Positions 1-8,624 of a stretch of 64,000 bases of DNA are shown here, in pieces; the first letter of the stretch is position 1, and each line of letters starts with the position of its first letter. Origin of the DNA: JBGSIC01 sp041751875 (GTDB taxonomy: Bacteria; Bdellovibrionota; FAC87; UBA2466; JACKAF01); assembly GCA_041751875.1 (NCBI GenBank), contig JBGSIC010000013.1:62001-126000 (forward strand), read 5' to 3'. The notes beneath the pieces were generated by a model, which made no database searches, had not been told where the DNA came from, and saw only the letters and a program-made list of their open reading frames with translations. The translations under genes and the position numbers were made by a program.

Positions 1-168
1 CACCGGGTCATAACCTTCGAACTTCGCCTGGGGACAATCGTCGCAAGTGGACTGTCTTTCCTGCGGGATGTCATAGGCATGAACTTCTTTGGGAAGCAGA
101 TAACGCCAAATCCCAGGCTTCACTTGCCCGTTAAATACGTAGGGGAGCTCAATGGGATCGACTGGCAT
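1..168 (-). CDS. N-terminal fragment of an unidentified cysteine-containing protein (runs off the left edge)
   Basis: The minus strand is open from an ATG at 168 to the window edge, giving the first 56 residues. A purine-rich ribosome site (AGAGAGAAGA) lies just upstream. The visible part begins MPVDPIELPYVFNG and contains a C-D-D-C motif near residues 45-48, which could bind a metal or Fe-S cluster. I do not recognise the family. The gene is divergent from the polyketide operon starting at 355, so the 186-base gap should hold promoters for both. Confidence 0.6.
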   Translation of the reverse strand, partial: MPVDPIELPYVFNGQVKPGIWRYLLPKEVHAYDIPQERQSTCDDCPQAKFEGYDPV

Positions 169-268
169 TCTTCTCTCTGGCGTCTGTTAAGTGAAAGGGT
201 TAACGCGCCAGACAATAGTGAAAAAGCGGATCGGAAGCAACCCTTTGCGTGGATTCTGTGACACTTCG

Positions 269-328
269 TGCTAGGTGCCAGTCGACTTTTGGTACTTCGT
301 CCCAAAAGGGTCGACAGGCACCCTAGCA
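269..328. repeat. Inverted repeat of the GGTGCC...ACTTTT family, upstream of the polyketide operon
   Basis: Two arms (269-292 and 302-328) pair across a short loop. Each carries the core GGTGCC-N-GTCGAC followed by a TTTT run, read inward on opposite strands. Only a few positions mismatch. It sits about 26 bases upstream of the operon start at 355. Related cores occur at 7991-8097 and 37497-37690. It could form a hairpin or cruciform. Function is unknown. Confidence 0.75.
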
Positions 329-354
329 TCAACATGGTAAAATAGAGGTCTACC

Positions 355-1413
355 ATGAGCCATCCTTCAAGATGGTCGGGCTTAGACGGCGCTAAATTTC
401 TCTGCATTTTGTTCATGGTCTTTATCCACGCCACCTTCTGGTTGGTGACGGACCAGGACGAAGTCATGAATACACGCTCGTTTCTTTATCCGATCATAAA
501 TCACACCACGTTTCTGGGCCTCTTTCCCTTAAGCCTACCGATCACGGCGGGCTGTGGTCTGCGTTTCTACTTAGAAAAAATTCGCACACACACCGATTGG
601 GAGAGTTTTCGTCTCCTGCCTCTCCTTAAGATCTCAATTGGCATTATGCTGTTGGGCTATGTGATGACGCTACTCACGTGGGGTGGTGGCCACGCCTTTG
701 AGTGGGACGTGTTGCACTTTGTTGGTTTGAGTTACTTGGTCATCGCGCTAGCTCTGAAGGTGACGACGGTCCCGGTATTCGCCGTACTCGGTTTCTTCAG
801 TTTTCTCCTCACCGATATTGTGCGACAGCTTGTTGGTGCCAATCCCGGCTTCCTGGGTGCCGTACTGGTAGGCGACCAATCGGGAGACTTTTTCTGGCCG
901 TTCTTTCCTTGGTTCTCCACCGTGGTCTTTGGTTTTGTACTCGCTCATTGTTACATACGTTTCGGCAAATCAAGCCGCTTTCAGTGGGGCTTAGGGCTTA
1001 TCGCTTTACTGGGACTCGGGTTTGCGTACACCAACCAAGACTTAGCGCTGGTGTTGGATCCACAATTTGTCTGGGGCCCGGGCGTGTTTCAGCCACCTCT
1101 GGGTTTTATCGTCGGCCTCATGGGGTTCTTCTCACTCCTGCTTCTTATCTTCGATGGGCTTAATGCATACTGGCCTCCTTCTCCCAACGGCGTCGTGCGT
1201 TCCTTCAGCCAAGGAATTCTGTGGATTTACCTCGCGCACATCATTGTGGGAGCCAGACTGGCCCAACTTTATGTGAAATGGATTCCACTCTCTCTTTGGA
1301 CTGTACTTCTCTTTGCTTTCCTCATGATTCTTTTCTCTTGGTTTGTCGGCAGGCTAAGTGTCCGCCTTGCGGAGAAACAACTTCGAATCACTTTGGTAAA
1401 GGTGAAAAATTGA
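355..1413 (+). CDS. Multi-pass membrane acyltransferase-family protein
   Basis: This 352-residue protein is almost entirely hydrophobic, with about ten membrane segments. It starts with the pattern typical of acyltransferase-3/OpgC/HGSNAT-like proteins: R-x-x-GLDGAKFLCILFMVFIHA, whose histidine near residue 26 sits in the first membrane helix. A ribosome site (AGAGGT) precedes the ATG. The stop overlaps the TTG start of the ketosynthase gene by four bases (TTGA type), so the two are translationally coupled. I infer that it moves an acyl group made by the downstream synthase onto a membrane-side acceptor. The substrate cannot be read from sequence. The family call is moderately sure; the coupling to the operon is direct. 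Confidence 0.7.
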   Translation: MSHPSRWSGLDGAKFLCILFMVFIHATFWLVTDQDEVMNTRSFLYPIINHTTFLGLFPLSLPITAGCGLRFYLEKIRTHTDWESFRLLPLLKISIGIMLLGYVMTLLTWGGGHAFEWDVLHFVGLSYLVIALALKVTTVPVFAVLGFFSFLLTDIVRQLVGANPGFLGAVLVGDQSGDFFWPFFPWFSTVVFGFVLAHCYIRFGKSSRFQWGLGLIALLGLGFAYTNQDLALVLDPQFVWGPGVFQPPLGFIVGLMGFFSLLLLIFDGLNAYWPPSPNGVVRSFSQGILWIYLAHIIVGARLAQLYVKWIPLSLWTVLLFAFLMILFSWFVGRLSVRLAEKQLRITLVKVKN

Positions 1414-3530
1414 GCGATTCCAGACGCCCCTCACCGCAGCCGGCTACGCCCCCTCGTCCGGCACCTTCCTACAAAAACGATGACGTATGCATCGTGGGAG
1501 TGGGTTGCGTGCTACCTGAGGCGTCGGATACTCAGGCCTTCTGGAACAATCTGTTGCAAGCCCGTTGCTCAATCGCTCCCATGCCTTCCACCCGTTGGGA
1601 CGCAAATCTTTACGTGTCGCCTGATCCCAAAGCGGAAGACATGACTTACTCATCCAAAGCAGCATTCGTTCGAGATGAGCAAATGGAAACGATTACTAAA
1701 AAAAGAAAATGGAGCGGCCGTGGCTACAATCGCCTCCAAGCGATGACCCTCGAGGCGTCACTACAAGCACTAGAGAACATAAGTGCCGAGGACCGATCCA
1801 AAAACCTTTGCGGCGTTTTCCTCGGTTGTATGGGAGCGGATGAAGAACTTTCGGTGCAAAAGCTACTGGAAGAAGAGCAAAGCGTGCTTTCTTACCTTGA
1901 ACAAGAAGCCGGTCCCCACCTGGAAGACTTGCGTTCCGCAACAGCTCAAACATTTCAGCACCTGCGCAAGAACCGAACCTCGCGGAAAGAAGCTGTCCTA
2001 GCGACTTCCGTTTTGGCGACGGTAAAAAAGGAACTGGGGCTAAGGGGCGAAGCGTGCCTGGTAGATGCGGCTTGCGCCTCTTCCCTCGCTGCGCTGGATC
2101 TAGCGATTGGCCACTTACGCGCAGGAAACTGTCATATCGCCCTGGCGGGGGGCATCGAAGGACAGCTGGCCCCTGAAAACTTTGTGGTCTTTAGCCAAGT
2201 GGGCCTACTGGCGCAAGACCTTCCCCACCCTTTAGACGAAAGTGCCGACGGTCTTTGCCAAGGCGAAGGTGCCGTGGTGTTTGCTTTGCAACGCCTTTCG
2301 GACGCGCGCGCAGAGGGCCGCAAGATCCTGGGTGTCCTTCGCGCTTCGGGTGGCTCAAGTAACGGCAAAGCATCTAGTCTCTTTTCCCCCACCGTAAATG
2401 GACAGACGACTGCTATCTCCCGTTCACGCCAGAAATCCAGCTCCGCGCTATTCGACTACATCGAGTGCCACGGCACGGGAACTCGCACAGGGGATCGTAC
2501 TGAACTTCGTGCCCTGAATGAAATGCAAAAAGGAGCAAAAGAAAAAACGCCTGTAGGATCCGTAAAGGCTCTCATCGGACACACCAAAGGCGCCGCAGGC
2601 GCAGCCGGCCTTTTAAAGTGCTTGTTGAGCCTACAAAACAAAACGGTTCCCCCGTCACCTTATTTCACGCGATTCGCGGAATCCGATAGCCTCTCCCAAC
2701 TTACGGTGAACACACAGCCCCTATCGCTTGCCGACAGACCTAGTCCCCTTTGCCTTGGCGTAAGCTCCGCGGGGTTTGGCGGCGCCAACTACCATATGCT
2801 TTTGGAGGAATACCTACCGCAAGCTCCTGCGGTTTCCGGTTTACCTCTGCTCACCACCCGGATCGCTTTAATCGCCCAAACTCAGGTTAATGATCCCCAT
2901 GTCGCCGAGGCTTTGGCTTCCTACAAATTCAAACTGCCACCGAAGAACCTAGCGCAAATCGATACGCTTCAATTGCAAGCCATCGTAGCGGTGGCCCACG
3001 CGCTGCGAGACTTTCATCTTCCTCTAAACAGTTTTGACCGTACAAAAGTATCGGTGTTTTCCTGCGGATGCACCGGCATCGAAGCTTCCTACCAATTTTC
3101 AAAACGCGTTCGACACAAAGAGTTTCATCGCTTCGCTTCCGGAGAAAAAGCAGCTGTCCTAGAAAAACACAAAGCAAAGTTTCCCGCAGTCACTGAAGAC
3201 ACGGGGCCCGGAATTTTGAACAACGTCATCGCCGGACGTGTCTGCAACGTTTTTGATTTTATGGGAAAGAACTTTAATCTCGATGCCGACATGGCATCCC
3301 TAGGTTGCGCCTTCGAAATGGCGTCCATTGAACTACGTTCGCGAAGTAGCGATCTGGTGATTGTTTTACAGGCGGAAGAAACGTTTAACGAGAACGAATG
3401 CGAGATCTCGCGACAAGGCATCCGTTGCTACTTTCTTACGCTGTTGGATTCAGCGCGACGCGACAACCGCACCATTTTAAGTTTGCTAAACGACGTTCAC
3501 TACGAAGAAACATGGCCGGTCCAAGCCTAA
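1410..3530 (+). CDS. Beta-ketoacyl synthase (PUFA/enediyne-type PKS subunit) with a second, cysteine-less ketosynthase-like half
   Basis: About 706 residues from a TTG start overlapping the previous stop. An upstream ATG at 1221 would lie inside the preceding gene. Residues about 30-480 are a full ketosynthase: Cys222 in VDAACASS, His354 in CHGTGT and His391 in GHTKGAAG, with normal spacing. It should condense malonyl units with acyl chains in the cytoplasm. Residues about 490-700 resemble the ketosynthase-like (chain-length-factor) region of PUFA-type synthases: LNNVIAGRVCNVFDF, then DADMAS, where Met628 takes the cysteine position. That half is therefore not a condensing enzyme. The end overlaps the next gene by 19 bases, which supplies the remaining domains. 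Codon use resembles the neighbours, so no sign of recent transfer is obvious. Confidence 0.85.
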   Translation: MSDSRRPSPQPATPPRPAPSYKNDDVCIVGVGCVLPEASDTQAFWNNLLQARCSIAPMPSTRWDANLYVSPDPKAEDMTYSSKAAFVRDEQMETITKKRKWSGRGYNRLQAMTLEASLQALENISAEDRSKNLCGVFLGCMGADEELSVQKLLEEEQSVLSYLEQEAGPHLEDLRSATAQTFQHLRKNRTSRKEAVLATSVLATVKKELGLRGEACLVDAACASSLAALDLAIGHLRAGNCHIALAGGIEGQLAPENFVVFSQVGLLAQDLPHPLDESADGLCQGEGAVVFALQRLSDARAEGRKILGVLRASGGSSNGKASSLFSPTVNGQTTAISRSRQKSSSALFDYIECHGTGTRTGDRTELRALNEMQKGAKEKTPVGSVKALIGHTKGAAGAAGLLKCLLSLQNKTVPPSPYFTRFAESDSLSQLTVNTQPLSLADRPSPLCLGVSSAGFGGANYHMLLEEYLPQAPAVSGLPLLTTRIALIAQTQVNDPHVAEALASYKFKLPPKNLAQIDTLQLQAIVAVAHALRDFHLPLNSFDRTKVSVFSCGCTGIEASYQFSKRVRHKEFHRFASGEKAAVLEKHKAKFPAVTEDTGPGILNNVIAGRVCNVFDFMGKNFNLDADMASLGCAFEMASIELRSRSSDLVIVLQAEETFNENECEISRQGIRCYFLTLLDSARRDNRTILSLLNDVHYEETWPVQA

Positions 3531-6500
3531 AATCGTCCGCCCCGCTTTCCGCCAAAGGAATCTTTGGCGGCGGCTATCAGGTCGGATTCACGCCTTTCGC
3601 GGAACCGTTGCGCTCCTATTCCTCCGTGTGTTTTGTTTTTGCGGGCCAGGGAGCGATTTACCCCGGCATGTTCGCCCACCTCTATCAACAGTTTGAAAGC
3701 GTACGCCAAGTTTTTGTAAAAGCGGATGCAGAGGCGACTCGCCTGGGCCTTCCTTCCGTGTCCGCTTTCGTGGTCAATCCGCAAAGTCTAACCGATACCC
3801 AGAAACACCAGGTACAAAACCTTTGCCTCTTTGCCGGTGAACTAGCCATCGCGGAGCTGCTACTTAACGCCAAGATTTATCCTAAGGCGCTTACGGCCCA
3901 CAGTTTCGGCGAGTATGCAGCGCTGGTATGCGCGGGTATTGTGCCCTTCGAACAGATGTTCGAACTCGTCGCGTTTCGCGAAGTACAATCACCGCCGAAA
4001 AACGAAAAAGGCTATCTGGTCGCGATTCACGCCGATGAAGCGTTTACCAAACAACTTCTAAAATCTTTTCCGTGCCCGATTTCTAACTTAAACAGCGCTT
4101 CCCAAACGGTTGTTGCCTGCCCCCCGGAGAAACTGAGCGCTTTGGATGAGTTTCTCACTAAGGAAGGTGTGCGCCACAAGGTGCTGCCCACACCCCAACC
4201 CTATCACTCTTCCTTTTTGTCAGAGATGCCCCCCAAAATGCGCGCCTGGTTGGGAGCACACAAACTCACGCTTCATTCGGCAACTCTTCCCGTTTTCTCA
4301 TCGGTAACACATGCGTGGGTCGAGGAACCCTCGCGGGATGTTCCTTTTATCATCGAGAACCAAATGACCGAGCGAGTGGATTTCATCGATCAAATCCATT
4401 CGATTTCGCGATACGGTTGCGACCAGTTCATTGAAATTGGGCCGGCAATGGTACTCACACCGTTAATTGAAACCATTACCGGTCTCCCTCGCCACCGTTT
4501 GGCCTTGGCCGACGATTACTTCGAAGACTACAAGAAACACGCGGCCGTCCGAGAAGAACGACGTTCCCCCAACAGCAATAAGCTTTTAGAAAGTATCAAC
4601 CGCATTATCAGCTCGGTGACGGGATACCGAATTGAAGACATTTCCGTGGAAGATAAGTTTCAAGAAGACTTGGGAATCGATTCCATCAAAAAAACGGAAA
4701 TTGTTTTTTCGGTGTTTGATGAGGTCCGCAAGGAAGGTTTGACCGGCATTAACACCGCGGGAATTCACCAAGTAGGTGACCTGCTTCAGGTACTGGAGAA
4801 CGCGCAGCAGAACCCCATCGTACCCGCGCACACTCAACCGGCAGCGTTTGCTAGATTTCAAAAAACGTGGACGGCTTGCGAACTTGTCGTTGATATTCCT
4901 TCCCCCCTTCCCACTCTCTACATCGACATTGATTTTTCGACTTCCCGTCCCCTGGATCGGGCGACCTGGAGAAAGCTGCGCCGCCTGTCCAAAGAGGGCC
5001 GTTTCAACTGCGTCCTCATGTATCCACCATCGGCGATTGACTGGGATTTTTTGGCACCCGACGCGCTTCGCAAAGTAATCGAAGGAAAAATTCTTCCACT
5101 GATGAAGGTAGTACAAAAGTTTATTCGTTCTCACCAAAGTGCCTTTGAAGGGACTCTCGCTCTGGTCAGCCAGGGAAAGAAAGATCCCCTGGCGCAAGGT
5201 TTCGCTGCTTTCCTCAAAAGTGTAAGGAAGGAGAATCCCAAAAGCTTTGTAAAGCACGTCCACTTCGAAACACCTCTCCCGCCCGAAGCATTGGGTGCGC
5301 AACTTTTTAAAGAGCTCCAGGACGTCACCAGTCCGGAAGTCGTCTACCGCCGAGGAGAACGCTATCTCGCATCACTCGAAGCATTGGATGAAGAAGATGG
5401 GCTTCCCCACGACGGTCAACCGCGCGTGGTTATCGCCCTGGGGGGAGCGAAGGGAATCACTCGCTCACTAGTGGAATCGCTCTCATCCCGTTTCCCGATT
5501 CGCCTCTACCTTCTGGGCCGCTCGCCGCAAGCCAGCATTCAATCCTCTCTGCAAAGCCTCGAGGGCAAGGTCAGCGACTTGAGCTACACAGTGTGTGATG
5601 CAACCGACTTCGCGAAGCTAGAACAGACCATTGGTCGCATCTTAGCAAGAGAGAGAAAGATCGATTTTATTCTCAACGGTGCAGGTATCGAAATCAGCCA
5701 GGGCCTGGGTCAGAAGACGGGCTTGGAAATGCGCAAAGAAATTTTTAACAAGGTGCTGCCCGCGTTCTATCTGACTTGTCTCTGCCGTTCGCTTCCTCAA
5801 ACTAAGCTTATTCAATTCTCTTCGGTCGTTTCCGAGTTCGGAAACGCTGGGCAAACGGTTTACGCGTGGGCCAATCAGTTCATCAATACTCTCGGCGAAG
5901 TTTGCCAGGGCCAAACCCTTTCCATCGCCTGGCCGCCTTGGGACGGCGTCGGGATGACGGCACCCCTAGCGATTCAACAAGGTCTCAAGCGTTTGGGTGT
6001 GGGTTTACTTACGCCCGAAAGTGCCGCTGAACTCTTTGAACAAGATCTGGGCCCCGCCCACGATCGATTGCGAACCGTTTATTACTACGATCCAGCCGAC
6101 TACCCGGCGTATGGGCTCGCCTTGAGAAAGCTTGCACCGTACGCTCCTTTATTGGGAACGCCCCTACTCGTAGGGGGAAAGGCCGCATTCAGTCGATTGT
6201 ATGCACCGTCCTCCGATCCTTTTCTCCAAGATCACCGAGTAGGCGGACGCGCTTACCTGCCCGGAGCAGTCGGTGCCGCTCTCTTGCTGGGCCTTGGGCG
6301 CGCTTCGCTTGGTTACTACCCTCGTCTGGAAAGCTTGAAGTTCACTCAACCGATTATTTTTCCGGAAAAGAAAACGGCCCTGACCAGCGTTTACAACCCC
6401 CGTACGCATACCGGCGAGGTGGGGTTGGGTTCACCCGCCTTTATCGCCCATTTCCGCTCGCCTCGAAGAGCGCCATCCGTTTTGCGACTCCCCGCGGAAA

Positions 6501-6928
6501 CCAGCCCCCTTCCCACTGAAAATTTTTACGGGCCGCAAGGGATGTTTCATGGCCCGAGCTTTCAGCTCGTCGATAAAGCGTGGAAGCACGGAACGCATCA
6601 TGTAAGAGTGCTGCTCAAACACGGATTAGCTCCCATTTTGGATAATGGTTTGGGTGGCAAACTCTCCCAGTGGATTGACGGGGCCTTTCAGTCCCTCGCC
6701 CTCTTCCCCCTAACAGAAGAGAAAGCTCTTTTCCTTCCCGTGGAAGTAGGTGAACTCGAAGTTTTCTTGGCCTCCTCGCCTCTGGAGGCTCACTGGATCT
6801 ATGTAGAACGCACGGGGCAAAGTTCTTCTCATGTGGAGGGCAGCGCTCAGGTTCTTAACGAAAAGCTGGAGTGCCTCGTCTCTCTCACGGGCGTTCAGTG
6901 TCAGCTTGCGATGCCGTCAAAAACCTAA
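3512..6928 (+). CDS. Iterative type I polyketide/PUFA-like synthase, AT-ACP-KR-DH
   Basis: About 1138 residues from ATG 3512, inside the 3' end of the ketosynthase gene. Domains in order: acyltransferase (GQG near 45; AHSFGE with Ser131, where the usual first glycine is alanine; later PYHS); one acyl carrier domain (LGIDSIKK, phosphopantetheine Ser391, the form used by PUFA/enediyne synthases); ketoreductase (LGGAKGIT near 642, Tyr in QTVYAWAN); and a C-terminal double-hotdog dehydratase (DHRVGGRAYLPG with His908, partner Asp1056 in DGAFQS). There is no enoylreductase, thioesterase or phosphopantetheinyl transferase. With the ketosynthase subunit it makes one complete reducing module that should give beta-hydroxy or unsaturated chains. 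The order KS-AT-ACP-KR-DH matches enediyne PKSE and resembles PfaA. The product is unknown. Confidence 0.88.
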   Translation: MAGPSLKSSAPLSAKGIFGGGYQVGFTPFAEPLRSYSSVCFVFAGQGAIYPGMFAHLYQQFESVRQVFVKADAEATRLGLPSVSAFVVNPQSLTDTQKHQVQNLCLFAGELAIAELLLNAKIYPKALTAHSFGEYAALVCAGIVPFEQMFELVAFREVQSPPKNEKGYLVAIHADEAFTKQLLKSFPCPISNLNSASQTVVACPPEKLSALDEFLTKEGVRHKVLPTPQPYHSSFLSEMPPKMRAWLGAHKLTLHSATLPVFSSVTHAWVEEPSRDVPFIIENQMTERVDFIDQIHSISRYGCDQFIEIGPAMVLTPLIETITGLPRHRLALADDYFEDYKKHAAVREERRSPNSNKLLESINRIISSVTGYRIEDISVEDKFQEDLGIDSIKKTEIVFSVFDEVRKEGLTGINTAGIHQVGDLLQVLENAQQNPIVPAHTQPAAFARFQKTWTACELVVDIPSPLPTLYIDIDFSTSRPLDRATWRKLRRLSKEGRFNCVLMYPPSAIDWDFLAPDALRKVIEGKILPLMKVVQKFIRSHQSAFEGTLALVSQGKKDPLAQGFAAFLKSVRKENPKSFVKHVHFETPLPPEALGAQLFKELQDVTSPEVVYRRGERYLASLEALDEEDGLPHDGQPRVVIALGGAKGITRSLVESLSSRFPIRLYLLGRSPQASIQSSLQSLEGKVSDLSYTVCDATDFAKLEQTIGRILARERKIDFILNGAGIEISQGLGQKTGLEMRKEIFNKVLPAFYLTCLCRSLPQTKLIQFSSVVSEFGNAGQTVYAWANQFINTLGEVCQGQTLSIAWPPWDGVGMTAPLAIQQGLKRLGVGLLTPESAAELFEQDLGPAHDRLRTVYYYDPADYPAYGLALRKLAPYAPLLGTPLLVGGKAAFSRLYAPSSDPFLQDHRVGGRAYLPGAVGAALLLGLGRASLGYYPRLESLKFTQPIIFPEKKTALTSVYNPRTHTGEVGLGSPAFIAHFRSPRRAPSVLRLPAETSPLPTENFYGPQGMFHGPSFQLVDKAWKHGTHHVRVLLKHGLAPILDNGLGGKLSQWIDGAFQSLALFPLTEEKALFLPVEVGELEVFLASSPLEAHWIYVERTGQSSSHVEGSAQVLNEKLECLVSLTGVQCQLAMPSKT

Positions 6929-6945
6929 AAAGGAAAGGAGCTCAC

Positions 6946-7992
6946 TTGGCTGGTCAAAAGCAGTTACGAGTCTTAGTACTCGCTCACCAAGAATTGCTCC
7001 CCCCAGAAGGCGCACTCACTCATCAGTCCAAGGGCGCCGACTGGAAGACCGAGTTTGATGTTCTAAAAGCACTCAAAGCGCTGGGCTACGAGGTTCGCAT
7101 TCTTGGGTTGGAAAATGACCTAGGGCCCGTTCGCGGAGCAATTTACGAATTTCAGCCAAACCTGGTTTTCAATTTGATGGAAGATTTTCACAACGTGCCG
7201 ATCTTTGACGGCAATATTGTGAGCTATCTCGAGCTCCTCAAAATTCCCTACACCGGTTGCAATCCGCGTGGCCTGATGATGGCGAAAGACAAGGGCATCA
7301 GTAAAAAAATATTTCACTACCACGGAATTCGTACGCCCGATTTTGCGATATTTCCGCGCAACCAACGCGTTAGGGTTCCCAAGGAACTCAAGTACCCTCT
7401 CATCGTAAAATCACTGACCGAAGAAGCTTCTTTTGGTATCTCCCAGTCATCAATTGTTTACGACGAGCAGAAACTGCGAGAGCGCATTCAGTTTGTCCAT
7501 GAGAATACAATCACCGATGCGCTTGTGGAGTCCTACATTTCAGGCCGCGAGCTTTATGTCGGCATGATCGGCAATCAGCGCACGGAAGTCTTCCCGATTT
7601 GGGAACTTCTGTTCCGCAAGCCCACGGATCAAATTGAACGCATCGCCTCACGACGCGCTAAGTGGAGCCCTAGCTATCGAAAGAAATATGGCATTACTTC
7701 GGGTTTGGCTCGCTCGCTTTCCGACGCCCAGCGTGGGGAACTCGAAGCAACTTGCAAGCTTGCCTACCGTGCTCTCGGCTTGAATGGTTATGCGCGACTC
7801 GACTTCCGTTTGGCGCAAGACGGCACACCTTTTCTCCTCGAGGTAAACCCCAACCCACATCTTGGAAACGGCGAGGACTTCGCTGAATCAGCTTCCAGAA
7901 AGGGTTTGCGGTACACTGATCTCATCCAAAAAATTGTTAGCCTGGGACTTAGCTGGCAGCCAGAAGGCCCGTCCGTTTGGGTCTCCGCTTAA
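6946..7992 (+). CDS. ATP-grasp ligase, D-alanine--D-alanine ligase-like
   Basis: About 348 residues from TTG 6946, chosen because AAAGGAG lies directly before it and it starts 17 bases after the synthase stop. The fold is ATP-grasp: a central IVKSLTEEASFGIS lysine strand, a region like the Ddl P-loop, and the metal-binding end RLDFRLAQDG...LLEVNPNP. Family members join a carboxylate to an amine through an acyl phosphate. As last gene of the polyketide operon it might make an amide from the polyketide acid or build a dipeptide head group; that is inference. A true cell-wall Ddl is less likely because of the context, though the sequence alone does not exclude it. Confidence 0.75.
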   Translation: MAGQKQLRVLVLAHQELLPPEGALTHQSKGADWKTEFDVLKALKALGYEVRILGLENDLGPVRGAIYEFQPNLVFNLMEDFHNVPIFDGNIVSYLELLKIPYTGCNPRGLMMAKDKGISKKIFHYHGIRTPDFAIFPRNQRVRVPKELKYPLIVKSLTEEASFGISQSSIVYDEQKLRERIQFVHENTITDALVESYISGRELYVGMIGNQRTEVFPIWELLFRKPTDQIERIASRRAKWSPSYRKKYGITSGLARSLSDAQRGELEATCKLAYRALGLNGYARLDFRLAQDGTPFLLEVNPNPHLGNGEDFAESASRKGLRYTDLIQKIVSLGLSWQPEGPSVWVSA

Positions 7993-8097
7993 AAGGTGCC
8001 CATCTACTTCCCGGCCGGAAAGGTCGCGGGTGATTACCTGGCACTTTTACGGCCGGGAAGTAGGTGGGTTCCCTCGCAGGGGGAGTAGGCACCTTTT
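7991..8097. repeat. Nested inverted repeat closing the polyketide operon
   Basis: The outer arms AAAAGGTGCC (7991-8000) and GGCACCTTTT (8088-8097) pair perfectly. Inside them are 19-base arms at 7999-8017 and 8050-8068 with one mismatch (core CTACTTCCCGGCCG). A further GGCACTTTT lies at 8040-8048. The outer arm starts within the operon's last stop codon. It is related to the repeats at 269-328 and 37497-37690. It may act as an attenuator or as a mobile REP-like element. Confidence 0.8.
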
Positions 8098-8181
8098 CTG
8101 CGAGCTAGTCATCCGAGAATTTTTCTTGTAGTCTTTAAAGCCATCGACTTTCAATAGGGCAAATTTCATCAGGAGAGAGAC

Positions 8182-8595
8182 ATGAAACGGCTTCTTACTT
8201 TTTTCATCATTATCGGTTGGGTGGTCGGTTGTTCCTCTGGGCCCAAAGCCAAAGAGACCGACACGGCGGTAGCCAATGCCGAAGCGACTCAGCAAGAAGC
8301 CACAGCAAAAGCTGACGCGACCGTGAAAGCGGGAGAACAGAATGCCGCGGCAACCACCGCAGCAGCGACAGCGAACGCCACAGCTCCGGCTCAAGGCGAA
8401 ATCAAATGCACCTACGGAAGCGAAGAACGGGCTATTTCGATCACACCGCAAAACGGCGGCTGCGAAGTAAACTATGTCCGCAACGGCGAATCCCGAGTCA
8501 TTGGTAACGCGAACAACGAAGTCGCGCACTGCCAGCAGATTGCTGACCGCGTGGTAAGCAACCTGAAGAACAACGGTTTCACCTGCACTCCCTAG
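8182..8595 (+). CDS. Small lipoprotein with an Ala-rich linker and a cysteine-containing C-terminal domain
   Basis: The 137-residue protein has a lipoprotein signal (MKRLLTFFIIIGWVVGC, lipid cysteine 17) and a strong ribosome site (AGGAGAGAG). Residues about 25-75 are an Ala/Thr/Glu-rich helical or flexible linker. Residues about 76-137 form a compact domain with three cysteines (CTYG, GGCEVNY, HCQQ) plus a C-terminal C-T-P, suggesting two disulfides. It should sit in the outer membrane facing the periplasm. I do not recognise a family. It stands alone between the repeat and a convergent gene. Confidence 0.75.
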   Translation: MKRLLTFFIIIGWVVGCSSGPKAKETDTAVANAEATQQEATAKADATVKAGEQNAAATTAAATANATAPAQGEIKCTYGSEERAISITPQNGGCEVNYVRNGESRVIGNANNEVAHCQQIADRVVSNLKNNGFTCTP

Positions 8596-8624
8596 CTAGG
8601 GAATCTAGGAAATTAACTGGAAAA

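Noticed and set aside
4586..5302. 238-residue minus-strand reading frame inside the AT-ACP-KR-DH gene
   Set aside because: The plus-strand frame has clear catalytic motifs; the minus frame has no family signature and no independent start signal.
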